DNA from: PALSA-612 sp963773055
GTDB taxonomy: Bacteria; Actinomycetota; Thermoleophilia; Gaiellales; Gaiellaceae
Assembly (NCBI GenBank): GCA_963773055.1
Contig: CAVYZL010000006.1
Coordinates: 1-64,000 of the forward strand
Length of the DNA stretch: 64,000 bases
Direction: 5' to 3'
The position numbers and the translations under genes were made by a program. Shown one piece after another: positions 9,686-18,400 of this stretch. Below the pieces are notes generated by a model, which made no database searches, was not told where the DNA came from, and worked only from the letters and a program-made list of their open reading frames with translations. Each line of letters starts with the position of its first letter. Positions within the stretch are counted from its first letter, which is position 1.

Positions 9686-10386
9686 CGCGCCAGCCGCTCG
9701 CGAGCACTGCGCGCACCTCCTCGACCCCCGCCTTCCAGATCCGCAGGACGTCCTCGTCGGGCCGCACGTAGAGCCCGCCGAACGAGCCGTCCCCGAGCAT
9801 CGCCCGTGCGTCTCCCGGATCGGCCTCGCGCACGGCCGAAAGGTCGACCATCGGCTTGCGCTCCCCGGGCACATCGACGCCGGGCAGGCGCGTCCAGGGG
9901 AAGTTCTCGAGCCAGGACGCGTGGCTCGCATCGGGATCGATGGCCTGCACCTCGGCCCAGGTATGCGGTGCGTTCCACCAGTTGTGCCAGAGGATCTGGA
10001 GATCGGGGCGGATAGACGCCCAGCTCTCGAGAAGCGGCCGACCGGCATCGTTTCCCCCGTGGCCGTTGACGAGCAGGAAGCGCCGGAAGCCCTGGGCCCC
10101 CAGCGTGCCGATCAGCTCCTGGAGCACCGCGGCGTACGTCTCGGGTGAGAGCGTCGGGCTGCCGGGATACGCGGCGAAGTACGGCGCGATTCCGTACGGC
10201 AGGGGCGGGCAGCACCGGGACGCCGAGCGGCTCCGCCGCCTCGACGGCGACCCGCTCGGCGAGGATCTGGTCGACCGCAAGCGAGAGGTAGGCGTGCTGC
10301 TCGACGGAGCCGAGCGGTAGCACGATCCGGTCGTCGGCGCGCAGGTACTCCTCGAGCTGCATCCAGTTGCAGTCCTGCACTCTCAT
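9678..10386 (-). CDS. Creatininase-family amidohydrolase, one frameshift
   Basis: This protein belongs to the creatininase/MftE/ArfB fold, metal-dependent amide hydrolases of cyclic or linear amides. The N-terminal frame has the metal-binding LPLGSVEQHAYLSL and the C-terminal frame has LLVNGHGGN and the Trp/His region of the family. The frames meet at about 10200-10208; dropping one base joins PVLP to PPLPYGIAPYF and gives about 235 residues. The gene is 3n+1 long. The ATG at 10386 overlaps the stop of the upstream PanE-amidase gene (ATGA). The canonical SVEQHGPHLP is SVEQHAYLSL here, so the second-shell residues differ from creatininase itself. Confidence 0.82.
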
Positions 10387-12494
10387 CCGGCGATTCTCGC
10401 GTACGCCGCTGCCACCGAGAGCAGCAGCTCGTCCTCGCCCGTTGCGGCCGCGAGCTGCAGCCCGGCAGGCAGCGCGCCTTCCGCGATCCCGCATGGGACC
10501 GAGACGGCGGGTACGCCCGCGAGGTTGCAGGGACCCGTGAAGCGTGCCTCGACGTCGCCCTCGGGCGTGCCGACCGGGGGATCCTCGGCGGGAGCGGGAT
10601 ACGCGACCGTTGGGCCCGCGAGCACGTCCACATCCGCCAGGACACGTGCGAAGCCGGCCGCGACCCGTTCCTTGGCGGCGACTGCCCGTGCGTAGGCGGC
10701 CTCGTCGACCCTCGCGCCGGCCTCGAGCAGCGCCCGGGTCCCGGGTCCGTAGCCTGCACCCTCTCGCTCGAGCAGGTCGCGGTGGACGTCGTAGGCCTCC
10801 TTGAGGACGATCGTGCCGAGCGCGTCGTCGGCCAACTCGAGCTCCGGGACGTCGACGTCGACGAGCTCGAAGCCGGCGCGGGCCAGGCTCTCGAGCGCCT
10901 CGGCGACGCGGGCTCGCACGCCCGGACGCACGTCCGGATCCTCGAGCTGTCGCCGCAACACGCCGATCCGCAGCCCGTCGACCGGGTGCAGGCGAACCGG
11001 TCGGTCGGCGAGCACGCCGAGAAGGGTCGCCGTCTGCTCGACCGTGCGCGTCAGCGTGCCCACGTGGTCGCAGGTCGGAGAGAGCGGGAACACCCCCTCG
11101 ATGGGTACGAGACCGAACGACGGCTTGAGCCCGACGATGCCGCAGTACGCAGCAGGGATGCGAATCGAGCCACCCGTGTCCGTGCCGAGCGCCAAGTCGC
11201 AGACGCCGGCGGCGACGAGCGCCGCCGAGCCGCTGCTCGAGCCCCCCGACGTCCGGCTGCCGTCAAGCGGGTTGAAGGTCATGCCGTACGCCGGATTGAC
11301 GCTGCCCGCGGCGTATTCGAGCAGGTTCGTCTTGCAAAGCAGCTCGGCACCGGCCATGCGCAGGCGACTGACGACGGTCGCGTCGCGTTCGGCCGGCAGC
11401 GGTAGACCCACCGTGGACGCGTTCGTGGTCACGACTCCGCGGATGTCGATGTTGTCCTTGACCGCCACCGGCATGCCGCGCAGCGGCCCATCGACGCTCT
11501 CCTCGGCCGGCTCGAGCGTCGTGATCACGGCGTTGAGCCGTGGACCCTCGGTCTCGAGTCGGACATAGGCAGCGAGCAGCTCGAGGTTCTGCCTCTCGCA
11601 TCGGCGCCGTCCGTCCTCGATCGCCCGGATGAGCGTGAGCGTGCGCCGGACATTCGGCCCGTCGGACAGCGAGAGCATCGCCTCAGCCTCCGTCGTTCGC
11701 CTGCGCACGGCGAGGTCGCGGTAGATGCCGGAGTGCGTCTTGGCCGAGCGCCGGTTGAACTCCACGAGGCGCTCGATCGACGCCTCGAGGTCAGCGGGGT
11801 CGAACCCGTCGAAGGGCTTCGCGTCGACGGGCGCCTCGGCGAGCATCTCCTCCGCGAGCCGCAGGAAGAGCCGGCGGTAGCGCGGCTCTTCGAGGGCATC
11901 GACGATCGGCAGGTCGGAGACTGCCGTCGCGAACAACATTGCGCCGTAGGCCTGCTTCGACCACAGGTAGCCGAGGATCGCGTCGGTCGCCTGGGCGTCC
12001 TGGAGGTCGTCGACGAGTCGCTGGACGCGATCGCTCGGCCGGCCGTCGATCTCGCCGACGTAGAAGGCGCCCTTGCCGCCAAGGAAGATCCGCCCAGGGG
12101 CGAGGTAGTCCGCGCCAAAGTTGACGAAGGCGCCGACCGTGCGCTCCGCGCCGACGACGTCGGCGATCACGGGCTCGTTGATGCCGTTCTGAAGCGAGAC
12201 GACGAAGCCGTCTTCGGCGAGCCTCGGAGCGATCGCGCCGAGTGCCGTCTGCGTGTGGTGTGCCTTGACGGCGAGCAGGACGGTGCCGAGGCTCTCCGGG
12301 AGGTCGTCCGGAAGCGTCGCAGGCGCGCGCACGCTGAACTGCTCGACCGGCCCCTCGATCGTCAGCCCATTGCGTTCGATCGACGCTACGTGCAACGGAT
12401 CCGCGTCGCAGAAGAGGACGTCGTGGCCGTCGCGCGCCAGCCGGGCGCCGACGGTGCCGCCGATCGCTCCAGAGCCGACCACTACGTACTCCAC
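10383..12494 (-). CDS. Ketopantoate-reductase-like domain fused in frame to an amidase-signature domain
   Basis: Residues 1-300 are a PanE/ApbA-type NAD(P)-dependent reductase: GSGAIGG (8-13) begins the Rossmann fold, then VKAHHT (77-81), LQNGINE (101-107) and the C-terminal NRRSAKTHSGIYRDLAVRR helix region. Residues ~303-703 are an amidase-signature hydrolase with catalytic Lys346 (VAVKDNID), the Gly/Ser-rich cis-Ser segment near 419 (SGGSSSGSA) and nucleophile Ser443 (GTDTGGSIRIPAAYCG). The GTG at 12494 has GGGAG 10 nt upstream. Fusion of these two families is not one I know. Removing one base at 11598 would give the amidase its own ATG at 11601, so the fusion may be an insertion artefact. 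First gene of the catabolic operon. Confidence 0.8.
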   Translation of the reverse strand: MEYVVVGSGAIGGTVGARLARDGHDVLFCDADPLHVASIERNGLTIEGPVEQFSVRAPATLPDDLPESLGTVLLAVKAHHTQTALGAIAPRLAEDGFVVSLQNGINEPVIADVVGAERTVGAFVNFGADYLAPGRIFLGGKGAFYVGEIDGRPSDRVQRLVDDLQDAQATDAILGYLWSKQAYGAMLFATAVSDLPIVDALEEPRYRRLFLRLAEEMLAEAPVDAKPFDGFDPADLEASIERLVEFNRRSAKTHSGIYRDLAVRRRTTEAEAMLSLSDGPNVRRTLTLIRAIEDGRRRCERQNLELLAAYVRLETEGPRLNAVITTLEPAEESVDGPLRGMPVAVKDNIDIRGVVTTNASTVGLPLPAERDATVVSRLRMAGAELLCKTNLLEYAAGSVNPAYGMTFNPLDGSRTSGGSSSGSAALVAAGVCDLALGTDTGGSIRIPAAYCGIVGLKPSFGLVPIEGVFPLSPTCDHVGTLTRTVEQTATLLGVLADRPVRLHPVDGLRIGVLRRQLEDPDVRPGVRARVAEALESLARAGFELVDVDVPELELADDALGTIVLKEAYDVHRDLLEREGAGYGPGTRALLEAGARVDEAAYARAVAAKERVAAGFARVLADVDVLAGPTVAYPAPAEDPPVGTPEGDVEARFTGPCNLAGVPAVSVPCGIAEGALPAGLQLAAATGEDELLLSVAAAYARIAG

Positions 12495-13026
12495 TTCCGC
12501 GATGCTCCCACATCGCAGGTCGCATCGGAGAGGGCGGCTGTTTCGATGGCCACTCCCTCCGATCCCTTCGCCTTCGAAGTTACTGCTGCGCACCGATCTG
12601 CTTGAGGAGAGTCATCGAGTCGACTGGCGACTCTCCTTGACCTTGCCATCCTCGAACGTGAAGATGATGGCAGCTGAATGCCTTCGTGCTCCGCCGTTCG
12701 CGCCTAGTGGACGACGAAGTACGCGAACATCGTGCTCTCGTGGTGCTGGCAGTAGTACTTGTGCGCACTTGTACGCGAACCGCGCCGACGCGGATTTCAC
12801 GTCGTCGCTTGGATCGGCGTATTCACCTGCGCGCCGCTCCGTCCTCTGCTTGACCGTGCCGCGCTCACAGGTCACAGTCGGCCGCGTGACACGTGGATCG
12901 CCGAGCGCATCCGAATCGTCTTCGACGAGGACGGAGACGTGAACCACGAGAAGAGCGACTTCAACGGCAACGGGTAGCCAGACGGCAACGACTGAGGCCG
13001 ACCGGTTCCCGCTCGAGGTCGCCGGC
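12495..13026. other. Gene-free gap with possible decayed cupredoxin-like sequence
   Basis: About 530 bp lie between the divergent PanE-amidase and membrane-protein genes. On the minus strand, 12708-12780 reads KYYCQHHESTMFAYFVVH before a stop, which resembles the C-terminal type-1 copper loop (C..H...M) of small blue copper proteins; the upstream part is in another frame and I cannot recover a whole domain. Further down the same strand (12612-12680) IIFTFEDGKVKESRQ resembles the end of a SnoaL/NTF2-like protein. Both are weak remnants. The remainder shows nothing I can name and must contain the promoters of the two flanking genes. Confidence 0.3.
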
Positions 13027-13911
13027 GTGTGGGCGCTGATCGGCGCCGTCCTCGTCGCGATCCTTGTCACCTACTCCCGGATTCCCCCGGCCGATCTCTA
13101 CAACGTCTCGCACGAGGGCATCGCAGGCGGCCTGAGCAGGGCGCTCGTCTTCCTCAACTTCCCGACCGCGCTCGTCGCCATCCCCGTGCTCTTGCTCGTC
13201 GCCGATCTCCTCGATGCGCGCGGCACGTGGATCGCCGCGCTCGCCGGCGTCGTGCTGGCGGGCGCCATCTTCTGGCCGGGGATCGTCGAGCAGTTGGACC
13301 TCGACGCGAAGGCCGTGAACGCCATCCCGGCATTGGGCGTGCTGATCGCCGCGACGCTGACGATCGTCGCAGCGATCCGGCTCGGACGCGCCGCGTGGGC
13401 GCCGCGGCTTCCCGGCGACGTCGTGCGCATCGTCGTCGCCGTGGTTAGCGTGCTCGCCTCGCTTCCCTGGATCGGCGCCGAGCTGGGCGTCTATCTCGAC
13501 CGTGTGCCGGTGCTCGGGTCGATCTTCCTCACGGGCGAGCTACGGACGCAGCCGAGCTCACCGGAGCTCCATCCGGCGGTGCACCACGGGCATCACCACG
13601 GCATGGACGGGCTGCTGCTCGTCCTGTCGGCGCTCCTGCTCTCGCGGATCGTCCACGCCGTCGGCCGCTCCCGGCTCCGAATCGTTGTCGGCGCCTACCT
13701 GGCGCTCCTCTTCTGCTACGGAGCGGGGAACATCGTCAACGATCTCTGGCTCGAGCAGGTCGTCAAGCGCGGCTGGACGAACTGGGAGATCCCGAGCGTG
13801 CTCACGCCGCACGTATCGGTCGCCTGGGTCGTCATCGTCGCGGCCGCGGTCGCCGTGTTTGCGCTGGCGCGGTTCGAGGGAGGCTCCGGCAGGATGCATA
13901 GGTCACCCTGA
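13027..13911 (+). CDS. Uncharacterised multi-pass membrane protein with His-rich loop
   Basis: I do not recognise this 294-residue protein. It has about seven hydrophobic segments (residues ~1-16, 40-62, 68-86, 98-116, 130-150, 190-215, 225-245, 263-283). Between the fourth and fifth pairs lies an extraordinary His cluster, HPAVHHGHHHGMDG (~182-195), which could bind a metal. The GTG at 13027 is the first plausible start; the frame is open upstream without a better start. It is followed after 14 bp by a VOC protein gene, so the two may be cotranscribed. Function unknown. Confidence 0.65.
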   Translation: MWALIGAVLVAILVTYSRIPPADLYNVSHEGIAGGLSRALVFLNFPTALVAIPVLLLVADLLDARGTWIAALAGVVLAGAIFWPGIVEQLDLDAKAVNAIPALGVLIAATLTIVAAIRLGRAAWAPRLPGDVVRIVVAVVSVLASLPWIGAELGVYLDRVPVLGSIFLTGELRTQPSSPELHPAVHHGHHHGMDGLLLVLSALLLSRIVHAVGRSRLRIVVGAYLALLFCYGAGNIVNDLWLEQVVKRGWTNWEIPSVLTPHVSVAWVVIVAAAVAVFALARFEGGSGRMHRSP

Positions 13912-13925
13912 CGAGAGGAGCGCTC

Positions 13926-14399
13926 ATGGGCTCGATCACGCCCTGTCTGTGGTTCGACACCGAAGGGGAGGAGGCGGCGAGCTTCTACACGTCGCTGTTC
14001 CCGAATTCGCGAATCCTCGACGTCTCGCACTACGGCGACGCGGGGCCGAGGCCGGCCGGGACGGTGATGACCGTCAGCTTCGAGCTCGACGGCCAGGAGT
14101 TTCTCGCGCTCAACGGCGGGCCGCAGTTCACGTTCAGCGAGGCGATCTCGTTCCAGGTCTTCTGCGGCTCGCAGGAGGAGGTCGACCGCTACTGGCAGAC
14201 GCTCTCCGAGGGCGGGGAGCAGGGCCCGTGCGGCTGGCTCAAGGATCGCTTCGGCCTCTCCTGGCAGATCGTCCCGCGCAGGCTCAACGAGCTCCTCGCC
14301 GACCCGGACCGCGAGAAGGCGCAGCGCGTGATGGCGGCGATGCTCGAGATGAAGAAGATCGAGATCGACGAGCTGGAGCGTGCGGCCGCGGGGTCCTGA
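13926..14399 (+). CDS. VOC-superfamily protein (PhnB/3-demethylubiquinone methyltransferase-like)
   Basis: This 157-residue protein has the beta-alpha-beta-beta-beta metal-binding fold of the glyoxalase/dioxygenase superfamily in its PhnB-like form: ITPCLWFDTEGEEAASFYTS, NSRILDVSHYGD, the FLALNGGPQFTFSEAISF core and GWLKDRFGLSWQIVP near the end. Family members are usually annotated as hypothetical VOC proteins and the substrate is unknown. The ATG is preceded by GAGGAG at about 13914. It lies 14 bp after the membrane protein gene. Confidence 0.85.
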   Translation: MGSITPCLWFDTEGEEAASFYTSLFPNSRILDVSHYGDAGPRPAGTVMTVSFELDGQEFLALNGGPQFTFSEAISFQVFCGSQEEVDRYWQTLSEGGEQGPCGWLKDRFGLSWQIVPRRLNELLADPDREKAQRVMAAMLEMKKIEIDELERAAAGS

Positions 14400-14403
14400 C
14401 GGG

Positions 14404-14844
14404 CTACTCCGGGCCGGCGTGCTCGACCGCGTCGCCCGTCCGGAAGAAGCGATGCTCGCCGCCATCGGTGATCGCAGCGAGCTTTCCCGAGTCGTATTCC
14501 GCAACGTCCGGAGCCGTGTTCGTCGACACGATCAGGACACGGGCGACGACCTCACCGTCATTCCGGATCTGGTGCCCACCCTCGCGCCCGCGCGGGAAGG
14601 TGACCACATCGCCTTCGGCGAGCTGCCGCTCGCCGTCATGCATGCGGACGGTCGGCTCGCCCCGCAGCACGATCAGGAGCTCCTCGCTCCCGTGGTGAAA
14701 GTGGTAGACGAACTGCGAGCCGCCGGGCTGGAGCTCCCAGATCGACGATCCGAGCGCCGTCCCCTCCGGTCGTGCCACCCGCCGGGCGCCGATGCCGCCC
14801 CAGTCGGGCACCTCGTCCCATACGTTCGTGGCGTCCTCGGCCAT
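14404..14844 (-). CDS. Cupin-domain protein
   Basis: This 146-residue single-domain cupin carries motif 1 as FHHGSEELLIVLRGE (49-63) and motif 2 as GDVVTFPRGREGGHQIRND, with the metal-ligand His/Glu set in place (HH-x3-E, H91). The N-terminus WDEVPDWGGIGARRVARPEG is typical of actinobacterial cupins near sugar or stress genes. The ATG at 14844 fits; the frame is open beyond it only as antisense of the next genes. It is convergent with the VOC gene (4 bp apart). The ligand is not known. Confidence 0.85.
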   Translation of the reverse strand: MAEDATNVWDEVPDWGGIGARRVARPEGTALGSSIWELQPGGSQFVYHFHHGSEELLIVLRGEPTVRMHDGERQLAEGDVVTFPRGREGGHQIRNDGEVVARVLIVSTNTAPDVAEYDSGKLAAITDGGEHRFFRTGDAVEHAGPE

Positions 14845-14858
14845 CGCCAGCGACTCGA

Positions 14859-14985
14859 GTATACGAGGCCGTTGCCGGGCGGCAGGCTCCTGAGCAGCAG
14901 GCGGTCGGTCCCGGGGCCGCCGTCGGCGAAGTCGCGTCCGGGGCCGCCGATCAGGGTGTCGCCGCGGCCCAGCACCGCTGGATTC
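14859..14985 (-). pseudogene. Remnant of RTX (haemolysin-type calcium-binding) repeats
   Basis: The minus strand reads GDTLIGGPGRDFADGGPGTD, two nonapeptides of the GGxGxDxUx calcium-binding type, followed by RLLLRSLPPGNGLVY. No start codon, signal sequence or further repeats are attached, and the frame runs into the cupin leader. This is best read as a small surviving piece of a secreted RTX protein between the cupin and the STAS gene. Confidence 0.45.
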
Positions 14986-15042
14986 TCCGCCCGTTTCGGC
15001 GCAGTCGGCCGGGGTGACGGGCGCTTTGTCACACTTTCCGGC

Positions 15043-15423
15043 ATGGACGGGGGTCGCATGGACCAGAGCCGCGTGGACGACGGGGTCTCGATCGACCTCG
15101 ATCGACGCGACGGAGTTGTCGTGCTCGCCGTCCGCGGTGAGGTGGACATGGCGAACGCGACGGACGTCTCGATGCGGCTGCTGTCGGCGTCCGGAGACGG
15201 CAGCTCGATCGTGCTCGATCTCGGAGAGCTCACCTACATCGACAGCGCAGGCATCCGCATGCTGTTCGATCTCTCCGAGCAGTTGAGGCGCGACCAGCGG
15301 CGGCTCGTGCTCGCCGTCGGCCACGACGCACCCGTGCGTCGCGCGCTCGAGATTACGAAGCTGGACACGCTCGTGGCGGTCGCAAGCTCTCTGACGGCGG
15401 CTGTGGAGGCGGCCACTCCGTGA
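15043..15423 (+). CDS. Anti-sigma factor antagonist (STAS, SpoIIAA/RsbV-like)
   Basis: This ~126-residue STAS protein is the anti-anti-sigma partner of an RsbW-type kinase. VRGEVDMANATD is the first conserved strand and LTYIDSAGIRMLFDL holds the Ser that is phosphorylated in the family. Two ATGs in frame (15043 and 15058) are possible; the second removes five residues. Its TGA overlaps the GTG of the next gene (GTGA), so the antagonist and its probable phosphatase are translationally coupled. Phospho-regulation is inferred from the family. Confidence 0.88.
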   Translation: MDGGRMDQSRVDDGVSIDLDRRDGVVVLAVRGEVDMANATDVSMRLLSASGDGSSIVLDLGELTYIDSAGIRMLFDLSEQLRRDQRRLVLAVGHDAPVRRALEITKLDTLVAVASSLTAAVEAATP

Positions 15424-18400
15424 AGCTGAGCGTGAGCGCACGCTCGCCGGGTCGACTCGAGCTCGCGCTCGGTGTGACTCTGCTCGGTCCGGTCGCCGCC
15501 ACCGCGATCGGGCTCGCAACCGGCCTCGAGGGCCGCGCGGGATCGGCGGCGCTCTTTCTCGTCGCCGTGCTCGTATCGACACTGATCGGCGGGTTCGCGT
15601 TTGGAGTGGCAACGGCCGTTATCTCCTACGTCCCGTACCTCTACTACTTCGTCGAGCCCGTGCACTCGTTCGTGCCTTCGGGCTCCGGCTACGCCGCAGT
15701 CGTCGCGTTCGCAGGCGCGGTTGCGCTCGTCGTGGTGCTGCTGCACAGAGAACAGAGAGCCCGGAACGACGCGATCGGCGCCCACGACTCGGCGACGGCC
15801 ACGGCGGCTCAGATGGAGCGGCTCCAGCGGCTCGCGGCGCTGCTTGCGGCAGCGGTCACGCCGGCACAGATCGCGCGCATCCTCGTCAGCGAAGGCACCG
15901 CCGCCGTGGGGGCGACCGCCGGCTGGGTCAGCGTGCTGTCCGACGAGACGGACGAGCTCGAGCACCTGTCGTCGCTCGGCTACGCGGAGTCGTTCGTCGA
16001 AGAGCACCGGCTGATCCCGCTCGAGGGACTGCACGTCGCGGCCCAGGTCGCGCGCACCGGCCAGCCGCTCTGGCTCGAGACGACGAGCAACGCGGAGCGG
16101 ACGGAGCTTCGTAGCGCCCATCAGGCGACCGGCGCCGAGGCGCTCGCTCTCGTGCCGCTGCGAACTACGACCGACTTGCCGCTCGGCTTCATGGCGCTCC
16201 GCTTCCCAGGCCCACGCGTCTTCACTGCGGCCGACCGAGATCTCCTGGAGACATTCGCGCGCCAGGCCTCGGAGGCGCTCCAGCGATCCCGGCTGTTCGA
16301 GTCGGAGCGCCAGGCCAGACGGATCGCCACCCGGCTCCAGTCTCTGACCGCTGCTCTGTCGGCCGCGGCCGAGCGCTCGGACGTCGTCCGAGTGATCGTC
16401 GACCAGACGCTCGAGGCATTCGACGCGACCGCGTGCGATCTCTACGTCTCGGCGGATGGCGAGCTCCGCCTCGCCGGCCACGCCGGCGCCGACCCCGCGT
16501 CTCCGGCCGACGTTCCCGCCGACGTCGAGCGGGCGATCCTGGGGGAGAGCGCCGCGTCGCACAGCGGTGATCGCTCGTCGATCGCCGTACCGCTGGCACT
16601 CGGCCCGCGGGTGTTCGGCGCGCTCCACATCGCCGCCGACGAGCCTCGGTCATTCGACGGCGCCGACCGGACGCTCGCCGAGGCCGTCGCGTCTCCGTGC
16701 GCCCAGGCGCTCGAGCGAGCCGAGCTCTACCAACGCGAGTTCAGCGCCCGCCGAACCGCCCAGTTGGCGACCGAGCGGCTCGTTCGCCTGCAGGCGATGA
16801 CCGCAGCGCTCGCGACCGCGGTCACCGTCGAGGACGTGACGGAGGTCGCCGTCACGCAGGGCGCGCAGGCGTTCGGCGCCGATGCGGCCGCCGTGCATCT
16901 CGTGAGCGACGACGCTGAAACGCTCGTCGTTTCCGCCACAGTGGGGCACACCGACCGGTCGTCGCTTCTCGAGCGGCTGTCGATGGACGAGCCGCTCGCG
17001 GCGACCGATGCCGTTCGCCGCGGGAAGATCCTCTGGTTCGCGTCGCACGGCGCCCTCGAGCGGCGGTTCCCTGCCGAGGCTGACGTGCAGGCGCCGTGGG
17101 AGGCGACGGGTCTCGTTCCGCTCGTCGGCCGGGAAGGGCCGCTCGGCCTGCTCACGCTTCAGTTCCGTGAGCGTCGGCCTCGACGCCGCGAGGACCGCGC
17201 GCTGCTCGCCACGATCGGCCGCCAGTGCGGTCAGGCGGTGGAGCGTGCGCGGCTGTACGAGCACGAGCGCGACGCGCGGGAGCTCGAGAGCCGTCTCCAG
17301 GAGCTGACGGCGGCGGTCTCGGGCATCTCGGGGGTGGACGAGATCGGGGACCGGGTTACAGCGCAGCTGGCCACTCTGCTCGGGGCCTCCGCTGGCGTCG
17401 TCGTTCTCCACGATCCGGACGGGACGCTGCGACCGCTCGCCACCCACGATGGGGCGAAGCCAGAAGAGCAGACCCAGACGTTCGTCTCGAGCCTGCCCGT
17501 CGCAGAGGCGATACGAGCCGGGCAGGTCGTCGTTCGCGACGATGGCCCCTCGCCGGCCATTGGCGTTCCGCTGGTGGCGGGCGGCAAGACGATCGGCGCA
17601 ATCGGCATCGAGCTCGAACGGAGCGACGGGCTGGTGGCGGCGGAGCTCGAGCTGCTCGAGGCGCTGGGGCGACACGTAGCGGAGGCGATCGAACGGGCAC
17701 GTCTGTACGGTGATGAGCAGGCCGCTCGGGCGGCCGCACAGCGTGCGAACGAACGCCTGCGAACGCTCGAGGCTGTCGCCCAGGCCGGGCTCGCTGCCCG
17801 CTCGCTCGACGAGCTGATCGAGAACCTGCTGCCTCTCGTCCGCGACCTGTTCGGCGCAGATCGCTCCGCGCTGCTCCTCGTCGACGCCGAGCGCCCGGAG
17901 ATCCGCATGCGGGCCGCGGTCGGGCTCGACGAGGAGACGATTGCCGGGGTACGGATGCCGATCGGCCGTGGAATCGCCGGGACGATCGCGGAGACGGGTC
18001 AGGCTGTTCGCATCGACGACGTCGTCGCTGCCGAGCCCGTCAGCGACTACCTGCGAAGGTACGGCGGTTCGCTGCTCGGCGTTCCACTCCGGGCCGACGG
18101 GCGCGTGATGGGCGTCCTCCACGTCACGAGCGACCGGCTGGCGGCGTTCGAGGATCGTGACCTCAGGCTGCTCGCGCTTGCCGGCGACCGGTTCGCGCTC
18201 GCGCTCGAGCGCATGTCGCTCTACGAGCGCGAGCACGAGACGGCCGTCACGCTCCAGCGGAGCGTGCTCCCGGAGCGGATGCCCGAGATCGACGGGCTGC
18301 GGCTCGCGGCACGGTATGTCCCGGGTAGCACCGGCGTGCGCGTCGGCGGAGATTGGTACGACGCGATCGAGCTCGGCGCGGGGCGGGTCGGCATCGTTGT

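Noticed and set aside
12759..12977. Plus-strand ORF with EF-hand-like DEDGDVN
   Set aside because: Antisense to the region with better minus-strand remnants, and no second calcium motif.
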